Shown piece after piece: positions 54,969-64,000 of a DNA stretch of 64,000 nucleotides; position 1 is the stretch's first letter, and each line of letters begins with the position of its first letter. Position numbers and translations under genes: made by a program. The notes under the pieces were generated by a model. That model saw only the letters and a list, made by a program, of their open reading frames with translations, made no database searches and was not told where the DNA came from. The DNA comes from Vishniacozyma victoriae. Taxonomy: Eukaryota; Basidiomycota; Tremellomycetes; Tremellales; Bulleribasidiaceae. The stretch is taken from the NCBI GenBank assembly GCA_017654735.1, contig JADPYG010000090.1:1-64000 (forward strand). The letters are read 5' to 3'.

Positions 54969-57900
54969 CTAACGCTTCGTACCCCTTCTGAGAGGCTTGA
55001 TCTTCCTTCCACTAGGGCTTCCAGGGGCATTGCCCGCGTCCATACCCAAACTAAATCCACCGTCCGCAGGTGGCGTAGCACCAGGCGCAGGACTTCCAAA
55101 CCTGAACCCTTGAGGCTGACCAGCGGGGGTCGTACTTCCATTTTGAGCAGGTGCGGAAGTTCCAAAGCCGAATGAAGGTTGGGCAGGTGCTGCAGCGCCA
55201 TTACCAGCTCCTCCAAATGTGAATCCAGGAGCGGAAGTTGGGGTCGTAGGTGCGGCATTGGACTGGCCGAAACCGAAAGCGGGAGCGGGAGCAGCAGCAG
55301 GTGCAGGTGTAGGGTTACCGAAACCAGGCGATGGACTTGAAGCATTGTTGGAACCGCCAAAGTTGAAGCTGAAACCTCCGGCAGCAGGCGCTGCGGGAGC
55401 CGCAGCGGGCTGAGGAGCAGCACCGAAAGGATTCGAAGCAGGCGAGGCAGCGGGTGTGGAACTTGAAGCAAAACCGAAAGACCCGGATTGAGCAGGTTGA
55501 CTTCCAAATGGGTTGGATGCAGGAGCAGATGCCGTTTGCGTACTGGATCCGAAACCGAAAGACGTCGAGGGGGCGGCAGGAGCAGTGGTGCCATTCTGAC
55601 CGAAACCGAACGATGCAGGTTTCGAACCAGTGCCAGAGCCCTGATCAGTAGCACCCCGCTTGGACTGAGTACTGCTACTTGCTCCACTTGAACCAAAGGC
55701 GAATGGCGCGGGTGATGATGCAGGTGCAGCATCAGGAGCTTTGGCGCCAAAGCCACCACCGAACGGACTACCAGCTGGCGTCGTGGACCCAGAGGATTGA
55801 CCGAATGAGAATCCGGCAGACTTTTCAGCGGCGGGGGTAGCAGGTGCGCCGAATGCTGGTGCTGCCTTTGCAGGCTCGGCAGCGGGTGTAGAGCTAGCGC
55901 CGAAAGAAAATGTAGCTTTGGGCGTTTCGGCGGGTTTAGCTGCGGCTGGCGCACCGAAGGAGAATGGTGCGGGAGACGCGGTAGCAGCTGGTGTAGGTGT
56001 GTTCGAAGCGGGCTGCCCGAATGGTTTTGGGGCAGAGGCGGACTCGGCAGGTTTGGAGGCGCCGAACTGGAAATCAGCTTATTCCTTCATCAGATCAGGA
56101 GGAACATACGAAAGATGGAGTAGACGAAGTAGGAGCAGCAGCCTTATCATCCGGCTTGGCGCCGAAGGTGAATGAACCAATTGGCGCAGGCTTCTTAGCA
56201 GCGGGTTCCGAAGGAGTTGAAGAAGCTCCACCGAAATTGAATGACCCAATAGGAGCGGGCGTAGAAGCTGGTTTCGAGGCTTCGGCTGGTTTAGCACCAA
56301 AATTGAAACTACCCAAAGGCGCAGGCGCAGGCGCAGGGGTCGCTTCAGCAGGTGTGGTTGGTTTACCGAAAGAGAATGGTGCGGCTGTCGTACTTGATGT
56401 CTCGGCGGGCTTCGATGCACCAAAGCTGAATGGTGTAGGCGCAGCCACGACCGGTGTGGAAGTTCCAGAATCAGGAGCGGATTTACGTCCAAAGAAATTT
56501 GGTACTTCCCCTGAATCGCTGGAAGGTGCGGGAGTAGGAGCAGCAGGGGCAGAGGGTTTACCGAGGCCGAAGCTGAATGGTTTCTTGGCGGTATCGTTCG
56601 AGGCGGAAGGTCCACCAAACAAGGCGACAGAAGGAGCAGCGGGCGTAGGGGCTTTCGAGCCAGAGAGTGAGAAGAAACCATTCTCGTTGGGCTTGACAGT
56701 TTCCTTTGGAGGGGCGGGAGCGCTGGTCTCGGGCGAATCTGGTTCGGCTACAATAGAACCGGCGGCCAAGGGGGAAGATGCTCGTGGGCGACTAGCATTC
56801 AATCTCGAGAGTGGACCACGGGCTGGGACACCCAAATTCGAAGTAGAGGGTGCGGCGGGCTTGCTAAGCGACGAGAGAGGAGCAGCAGGCGGTAGATTGA
56901 AGTTACCGAATGAAACTCCACTGAACGAAGGTAGCGAGATCTTGGTCTGTTCAAGCTCTTCCATATCTGGCAAATCCTCTTCCCTGGCCGAGAATCGTCC
57001 ACCAGCATTGGGCGAGGTCGCTCTAGATCCATGCGCAGAAGATCCATGTGCCCTCTTTGTCTTTTCCGTTCGTGCCCTCAGACTCGATTGCTGTCTAGGC
57101 ATCTCACCCTCGGCTCTAGGCTGATAAGTCGATGAAGACTTTTCGCTGGGCGAAGGAGCGGTCTCCATGATGGTGGGAACGGGTGGCATGGGTGGTGGTG
57201 CCTCATGTTCGGGCGAAGTGGGTTCGGCAGTAGCTTTACGCCTTCTGCGGCCAGTGTCCTTTGGTGCCGAAGTCTCGACAGCTGCGTCCTTGACTGTTCC
57301 TTTCCCTCGAGTAGACTTCTTCTGACGTGGCGTCTCCTCCCCATCAACCTTCTTGAGTCTCGAGGAACGACGAGGCGTAGGTTCAGGCGAGCGTTCGGGT
57401 TGGGGTTCGGGAGTAGGGGTTCGAGCAGAAGCCATAGAATGGTCGGTAGCCTGACTTTTCGAACGGGATGGGCTTGGGGTTGGGCGGTCATCTACACTCA
57501 GTCACCATCTCTTATCAGACTACAGAAGACTCACCAGTGGCAACACTCCTTTCTCTTTGCTCCGATTCGACAGCTCTGCGACGACCATATGGACTAATCA
57601 TGACCGAGACCCTCTCATCACCTCCTAGGCGTTCCTTATCCCTCCTCTGCCTAGCACTCTCTCCAGCTTGAGCAGTTGCCAATGGCACATTGATAGCGCG
57701 ACGGATCTGGCGTGATGAAGAACCAATGAGCGAGGCTGGCAGGGCATCGGTATGCGTTTCCTTCCGGGCGTCTGCAAGAGGTGTCTTCCGCATCGATTCG
57801 AGCGCGAATAGAATTCGTTCTGCTTGATTGGGCTGGACTGCTGGGATTTCGGCTAGATCGTCAGCTTCTACCCTCCACCTGGGGATAAACCAGCCTGAGG

Positions 57901-59260
57901 ATAAGCAAGCTTACATGACCGAAACTCGCTCTCTCGCACAAATCCTTTTTCTGAATTCCAAACCAGCTGACCTTTTCTAATTGGCGGCATACTAGAACTT
58001 GGCGCTAATGAGCTCATTCGATTCGCCCGTGACGATCCAGGTTCTTTCGACCACCTATCACGCATGAACCAATCCTGCTTCCATTAGCTTCACCATCGGG
58101 GGTGTGACATACCAGAACACTTCCATCCCTGGTCCTTTCTGCTCCATCTACACTCATGGACTCGTCTGCATCAGCTGCGCTAGCTCCGGAATTGCCAAAC
58201 AACATCGAGCTGGATCCCCTGATTGGCTTTGCAGTAGTGGATTGTCGTCCCATACTAATATCTGATGCCATACTGCCCGCGCGACGGAGGTTGTTGGCGG
58301 TATTTGATCGAGCGAGGCCGCTACTGGCGGAGGGTGTTGGAGCTCGGAAAGGGGAAAGGGATGGTAGAGCGTACTGACATCAGCAACATCCCAGCACAGT
58401 AAAGAAAATCCTCGAGGCGGTAGACTCACATCTCGGATCTCTGATATCGAACCACGATTCTGCCTTTGAGGTGTTCTAGACCGAGCAACCGCAGCTTGCT
58501 GTTTCCAAGGACTCCATGTCCCCTTGTCCTCGACCATTGTCTCCTCTTCATCCCCATTTGCTAGACTAGCCAGATCCATTCCCCTTGACCGTGTCATTGC
58601 TCCTCCTGCTTTCCTCCTCACGGGCGAGAGAACGCTAGTTGGCGGATCTAGATACGGCATCGATTGCGAGTGAGGTAAGTTTGAGATCGCCTTGGTGGTT
58701 GGTAATTTCTTTAATCCACCAAGAGCAGGAAGAGGAGGCAACATTTCCCTTTCCTTTCCCTTTGATCCACCATCTCCACGCGAAGGGGGATCATATGTCC
58801 CCCTCTGTTTAGGTGGTGAGACCCTCCTCAATTTCTTGACACTGGGGCTCTCTGGATCTTCCGAATCTAATCCAGCTCCCCATGTGGATTGATCCCTCTT
58901 TGCAGATCTAGGTGTTGCAAGCCATGAAAGAGGTTTCGAAATCAACCCTTTCAAACTTCCAAACAAGGAAGATTCAGATCCTGATCTTGGGAAAGAACGT
59001 TGACTCTGACTAGTAAGGATAGCAGGTCGAGTTGTTGGTGCCGTTGGTTTCGTAGGGGATCCATTTCCATTTCCATTACTGCCGTTGACATTAAGAAGTT
59101 CGTGTTGAGGAGAAGATGTCGAAGAAGGACCAGCATAAGAGACGGGGCGAGAGTATGGTTTGGAGATGGCGTGAATACGTGGATTGGCGGATGGTCGTGC
59201 TGCTCCGGAGAGAAGCTTTCGGGGCGAGGAGGGGAATTCGTCAAATGGATTTCCGGACAT
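54969..59260 (-). CDS. FG-repeat nuclear-basket nucleoporin (Nup1/Nup153/Nup124-like)
   Basis: Six minus-strand exons: 59260-58430, 58373-58113, 58074-57915, 57852-57535, 57491-56110 and 56066-54969; 1349 aa. The N-terminal part has a predicted amphipathic helix, 'SLFGSLKGLISKPLSWLA' (about residue 100), of the kind that binds the inner nuclear membrane in Nup1/Nup60/Nup153. A segment 'RKGQLVWNSEKGFVRESEF' (about 395) and Arg-rich NLS clusters follow. From residue about 590 to 1320 there are roughly thirty FG motifs, mostly FSFG, FGFG or FxFG, in Ala/Pro/Ser-rich spacers. The last 15 residues are basic (R-K-I-K-P-L-R-R), matching the importin-binding tail of Nup1/Nup153. It acts as a basket component for transport receptors. 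Confidence 0.85.
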
Positions 59261-59772
59261 ATTGATTTTGATTCGGGGTCGGGGTCGGGGTCGAGGTTGA
59301 AGTGGAGCGAGGAGGGTATGAGTCGAGTGTCGTTATGTTCGTTTATATGTTATATGCGAGATGCGATTGATGCTGATGAGGGTACAAGCACCATGGAGTA
59401 CGCGACTGTAAGCCTTGTTGATGTCGACACTGGTGCAATAGTGTTTACGTCGAACGCATACCTGTACTGTATAGGTTAACCAGAAATTCCAATTCAACAC
59501 ACGCCTTAGCCGAGGCAATATTCATTCAGTGCATTTAATTCAATTTATCCCATTTAACATCTACGTCAGTGGCAACATCCAGGATAGATAGTCATACATC
59601 TCGTATCGTGCAATCGTATCAATGGTAATGGTATCTACTGTTCAATTCCTATGCAATCCACTTCCCCTTATCTTTTAACCATGCTAACAAACATACAGTG
59701 ATGAAATACAGTCAAAAGCCCGTTCCAATACAAACAACCCTTCTCCACGCAATCAAATCGAGTCCTTGGTGG
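59261..59772. other. Intergenic region with a short GGGGTC tandem repeat
   Basis: About 510 bp. At 59274-59295 the hexamer CGGGGT is repeated three times, just before the nucleoporin start. The rest is AT-rich leader and 3' sequence. Other frames are short and without motifs. Confidence 0.5.
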
Positions 59773-61804
59773 CTATGGAGGCGGAAGATCAAAGTAACCA
59801 GCGCCCGAATCTGTCAGACCTTGACCCAGAATAGTAAGACCACGCCCGACATCTTCGACAAACGCATCTGTCCTCGCTCCAGGTTCTGGAAAGTAGTTGT
59901 CGATAATGTGCATTATGTTGTTCTAGCGCAATCAGCTGGTTATCCTTCCGTGCAGTAACAGACGTACCTTGATATTGGTAATGAATCCCTCAGAATCGAC
60001 ACTGATGTCGTGGGTCATACCATCCAGGCCGAGTCGGTGACCCCGCTGAACGGGATCGTCTGGTAGCATGCGATCGCGACGAGGAGCAGTGATTACCGTA
60101 GGAGGTTGATTTTCTTGCCATTCGGGGGGACTGGCATCTTCAAGACCATAGATGGGCACAGAGTGTTCCTGAGGCGCGAGTGGATTGTTACAAGGGCGTA
60201 TACCCCGAGTATAAGCTTCTTTGACTTTTTCGAAATCGGCGTCGAAAGCGGCATCGAAATCGTCGGATGGATCTGTGTCGTCGTCGTCGGCCAATGTTCG
60301 GATTCTGGGGGTTCTCTGACCGGTACGTGACGGTGACATGGGGCGTATCAGTCGTGTGGAGGAAGCAGGAGTAAGATCATCGTTGTTGGGTGATGAAAGG
60401 TCTGGGACGGGATACGAATCCGCCAGCATCTGACGACGTTCCTCGGCTTGTGCAACGAGCATTATTGCTTCATGACGTATTTCGGCGTCCAGCGTGGAAG
60501 TCTGTTCCATCGGTCTGGCTAGCTGTTTGTTTGGCAGATCTTCGCGCGCTCGAGTAACTTTAGTAGGTAATTCGTTGAGAGTGGGAATAGGTGTAGCCCG
60601 TGCGGTTGAAGGTTGAGTATCGCCCCGAGTAGGTTGAGCGCGTGTGTTTCCGGTTGAAGGACGAGGTTTCTTGGTAACTGGCTTGGCTTTCGGTAAACTA
60701 TGTCGAGGCGTAGGACGATGTGCAGTTTTCGGAGCTTGCCCAGGATTCTCTGGAGGTTGTGGAGAAAGGGGTGAAGTCGATAACGAAAATGGTCTACTTC
60801 GCTTTTGTTGCCGCTCGGGTTGAACCGATTGTATAACTTGTTCGGGGATACGTGGGGCAGCAAGAGTAGGTGTTTCCTTTTTCTTCCAGTCTAATAATTG
60901 CAATTTCGTGTGCCGAGGGGTTGGATCTCGAGTTGATCGAACAGGACGAGATCGTTTAGATGATTCCATTTCGGAAGAGGTAGATGAGATTGATTGGATC
61001 ATTACGTGGGAAAGAGATTGGTATGTATATGTATAGTACACAGTATATTGTAGAGCGAATTGCAATGTATGTAATAGACAATGAGTTGTATAGAAAGAAA
61101 AATCCGTCAGCAAACAATGTCAATGTGAAAAGAAACAAGGTATATGTTGGAAAGAGGTCGGCGCGTCGTGAAGGGGGGGTAGAGTTGGATTCAACGGTAC
61201 TCACATCCTCCAGTTTTCTTTGGTGAAGTAGGAGTAGGCAACATGGGCGGAGCTGATCCCCTCGATATTTGCCCATCAGTATGCGGTGTTGGACTTTTGT
61301 CATCTAAAACGAAAACGTATTAGCATATGGTTCTTGCCACGCCCCATGGTGAAACTCACTCTTGACAATCGGTGTTTCTATCTTCGGGGCTAGAGGAGCT
61401 CCAGTACTATTCCTCCCATTTCTCGTTCTAGATGAAGGTAATGGATCAGGTTCAGGTCCATCAATCTCTTCCAAGATATTGCCAGCATCATCCTCAACAA
61501 CCACTACCCAGCCTTTCCAGCCCTTTTTCTTTCGCTTCTTTTCGGGTTTCGCACTCCCACTCGCTTCTCTATTTCCATTGGCACCACTCCCCAACTGTGG
61601 ATCTACATGAACTCCATTCGATCCATTATGATGGTTCCCATTACTACCACTTCCACTTGCTTGACCGTTTGTATGTAGTGTCGGTATTGGTATTGTTGGT
61701 GACGCGAATTCTCCCGTAGATTCCAGTGTTCGCGTCCTTTCAGATCGGGATGGTGAAAACATATGTGGAGTACGTTGAACTGGTGGATGCGTTGACGAAG
61801 ACAT
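59773..61804 (-). CDS. Unrecognised 550-aa charged protein containing a 278-nt intron
   Basis: Four minus-strand exons: 61804-61360, 61303-61205, 60926-59968 and 59922-59773; 550 aa. Residues 1-85 are Ser/Gly/Asn-rich. A Lys-rich patch next to 'GWKGWVVVVEDDAGNILEEID' (about residues 95-115) looks folded. After the long intron the protein is Pro/Arg-rich with 'TPRHTKLQLLDWKKKETPTL'. Then comes an acidic segment ('DDFDAAFDADFEKVKEAYTRG') and an ordered C-terminus ending 'FVEDVGRGLTILGQGLTDSGAGYFDLPPP'. I do not recognise the family. Exons 2 and 3 are joined because phases match and no other acceptor exists. If they are separate genes, the right one would end with a stop at about 61190 and the left one would start near 61001. 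Confidence 0.6.
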
Positions 61805-62341
61805 TGCTCAATAGAGTAGTAGTACCTGTCTAATGGGAGAGCATAGGAATGTGTCCAAGCTACTTGGGTATATATAGGTGTATAGGGTTGTATGTAACTT
61901 TGACTTTGTAGAAACGCGAGATAGATCGAGGGTGGCACTACCCACTTCTCTTTGCCTCTGATGCCTTGTTTGGGGGATATCTATTGCCGCACACTCAGTG
62001 TAAGCATTGTATACTTCAAAGCGTATACATACATTCCCGTAGTCCTCCGTTCCTTCTAATAAGAACAGTCTAGTATTATGCGACCTACCTTTCCCGCCAC
62101 TGGGAAGCTACCTTTGACAACCGCCAAGGTTCTGTGATCGCCCCAACCACCCCGTTTCACTTGCATCCGCATGGTTTCCGTCCGCAAAACACGCACGTCG
62201 CCCGATGTTAGAACCAAACACATGTGGAATCATCTACATGGAAATCGCATTATATATACAAAATCAAAAGTCCTTCACACTCGTCAATAATGTCCTCCTC
62301 GTAGCCTGATCATTCTCATCAACTCCCATACGGACTCGCAC
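61805..62341. other. Intergenic region
   Basis: About 540 bp between tandem minus-strand genes. It is rich in TATA-like AT stretches near 61865, 62025 and 62250. I see no coding, RNA or repeat feature. Confidence 0.45.
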
Positions 62342-63700
62342 TTAACGCCTGATGGAATCATAACTGATACATTAGCCTTGTTCAACCACACAGGACAGGT
62401 TGACTTACGTAGGAGGAATCTCTCCACCGCCTCCAGCATCATCGTCCCCGAGCGCGCCACCATCTTCATGAACAGTCACTGGTCCACCACTTCCACTAGT
62501 TCCCGTAGGACTCATAGGTGTTCCACCAGATCCAGAAGGTCCCTCATTGTTGACCCTATACCTCTGCTGTTCCTGGTATGCTTCCCTCTGCTTAGAACTC
62601 ATGCCCGCACCAGCAGCGGCACCTCCAACAACAGGGCCAAGGGCGGCACCAGCAGGGATCGAAGGCATAGGGAATGGAGTAGTAGGTGTCGTAGCGTTAG
62701 CGCCGTACCCGGCGTATCCGGCGGACGAAGCGGATGATGGTCCCCTTGAAACGTTCTGAGCGCCATAAGCAGGGTAATTGCCTTCGGAAGTAGCGGGTTG
62801 AGATTGATTGTATTGTGACATTTCAGGGGAATGTTGAGCGGTAGAAGCGACTCCAGGAGTGTAGAATGGTTCGACTTGTGGTCCGGTATCGGCCAGATCG
62901 ACGGGTCCATGGTTCTGAGCTCGGCTCGGGTCAAACTAGACATAAGCAAAAAATCAAAGTCAGAGGATAGACATACCATGTTGTCGTCGAAATCGGCGTG
63001 CATGTTCCTCTTTCTTCGTCGTAGTAGGAACCAGACCAATGCAAGGATTGCAAGCAGACCGACGACACCACCTACAACACCTCCAGCGATGGCACCGACA
63101 TCTGCAATCAGCGTCGGCCCATCGAGACAACAGGATTTCACTTACTCGTTCCGCCCGATCCTGAGTTTGCGCCTCCTGTCGAAACTGAAGCAACTCCAGA
63201 TGAAGTGATGATTTGTCCATCAGAACCAGTAATGGTGGTAGTGCTAACGCGTCAGTCGAAACTTTACAAGACTAAGGACGAACTTACAAGAAAGTGGTAG
63301 ATACCGGCTGTCCTGCACTGCTGATGCTGCTAGCCGAACTAGCAATTGCACTACTTTGACTAGCATCCTGAGAGCTCTGGGATGGGGAAAGGCTGCTACT
63401 GGCTGCCCCTCCCGAGGATTCGGCAGCGGCGGAGGATTGTGCGGCGCTAGATTGAGCAGCGCCAGAGGACGAAGCGGCAGCCTCTGACGATGATGATGCG
63501 GGATCGGTGGTCGCTGCGGAGCTTTCGGCTGCGCTCGACTGGGCGGCGGAGGATGATTCGGCGGCAGACGATGATGGCGCGACCGAGGAGGAAGGAGCGG
63601 TGGTAGGGTCGGTAGTGGGGTCGGCGGCTGAAGAAGTTGATGAGCTAGGTTCTACTACAGGTGGTGTGGTTGGCACGGTCGAGGATGAGGCTTCTGCCAT
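62342..63700 (-). CDS. Ser/Ala-rich single-pass membrane protein with PPxY tail, Mid2/Wsc-like layout
   Basis: Five minus-strand exons: 63700-63288, 63243-63146, 63101-62977, 62935-62409 and 62363-62342; 394 aa. Residues 1-170 are nearly all Ser, Ala and Thr, a likely O-mannosylated outer stalk. Residues about 172-198 ('GAIAGGVVGGVVGLLAILALVWFLL') form one membrane helix with small residues, followed by the stop-transfer cluster RRRKR. The cytosolic tail is Pro/Gly/Ser-rich and ends 'EIPPTYDSIRR', a PPxY motif recognised by WW domains such as Rsp5. There is no classical signal peptide. The shape is that of a cell-wall stress sensor or the SKG6/Axl2-like group. The final exon is only 22 nt. 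Confidence 0.8.
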
Positions 63701-64000
63701 TTTGGCAACGTGGTAATAGAGAGTGTAATGTAGTCTTTTATTATGGAAAACAATAGAGGTGACGAGTACAATCGCGTTGAGGGATGGTGGAAAGGATGTG
63801 TGTAATTGAATATTTTCAGGGTGGGTGATGATGATGTATCAGACTGCGTGTAGTGGGTGTAAGAGGGTGGGTGTAGTAGGGTAATGGAAATGATAGGGTA
63901 GAGTAGGGTGTGTGAAGTGGCTTGAGTGAAAAAGAAGAGCGCCAAGCAGACTCGGTCTCGTTCAGGCCGAGATGAAAAACAGAGCTGTGCAGTGAAACTG
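63701..64000. promoter_or_regulatory. Upstream region of the membrane protein gene, to the window edge
   Basis: 300 bp with long GGTG/GTAG-rich runs on the plus strand, that is C/A-rich pyrimidine-type leader on the minus strand, typical of an untranslated leader. I see no distinct TATA box or operator. A neighbouring gene may begin just outside. Confidence 0.4.

Noticed and set aside
54926..55954. 342-codon Leu/Pro/His-rich minus-strand frame
   Set aside because: It is a shifted reading of the FG-nucleoporin repeat exon; the FG frame is continuous with upstream exons.
59274..59295. G-quadruplex candidate in the GGGGTC repeat
   Set aside because: Only three runs of four G are present; the fourth run is interrupted (GAGG), so a stable quadruplex is doubtful.
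1..64000. Secondary-metabolite or defence gene cluster
   Set aside because: No synthase, P450, transporter or cluster regulator group was seen; the genes are mostly housekeeping.

Overview
This window is nuclear DNA from a basidiomycete, most likely a Tremellomycete (Cryptococcus/Kwoniella-like yeasts). The basis is dense, intron-rich genes whose introns are mostly 33-60 nt, begin GTRNGT, and carry a CTGAC or CTAAC branch point a few bases before the acceptor. The gene content is also basidiomycete-like, including a CPL1-like secreted protein, an external type II NADH dehydrogenase, Erg27 and a Nup153/Nup1-like FG nucleoporin. I built exon models by eye from splice consensus and reading-frame continuity. 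In every model the exon lengths sum to a multiple of three.

Left end (1-2000): the 5' part of a Ty3/gypsy-type LTR retrotransposon on the minus strand. It has an intact gag running off the edge, a long LTR and a probable self-priming site. About 200 bp away is a split tRNA-Ser(AGA).

2300-25000 is a compact block of mostly single-copy core genes arranged as divergent/convergent pairs. It holds an unrecognised 1082-aa protein, GPI11 (GPI anchor), PAH1 (lipin), a YIPF1/2-type Golgi protein, sulfiredoxin, PET100, LSM3, NDE, ERG27, an unrecognised nuclear-type protein, TAF7, an LRR protein and mitoribosomal bL9m.

25000-30000 is sparser: a bHLH factor with an ORF-rich leader, and a secreted CPL1-like protein with a Gly/His/Lys tandem repeat. 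30300-43500 returns to core genes: CWF18, DPH1, a DUF2461 protein, GTR1, an unrecognised seven-helix membrane protein, an RRN11-like Pol I factor and eIF4A.

43474-53538 is one giant gene (about 3039 aa, 23 exons) for a proline-rich PH-domain scaffold. RIB7, the FG nucleoporin, an unrecognised 550-aa protein and a Ser-rich single-pass membrane protein with a PPxY tail fill the right end.

Functionally the window mixes membrane-lipid and sterol synthesis (PAH1, GPI11, ERG27), respiration and mitochondria (NDE, PET100, bL9m), RNA and translation (LSM3, CWF18, eIF4A, DPH1), transcription (TAF7, RRN11-like, bHLH) and nutrient signalling (GTR1). There is no metabolic gene cluster. The least explained items are the giant PH scaffold, the seven-helix protein, the Gly/His/Lys-rich secreted protein, and the retroelement's self-priming architecture.
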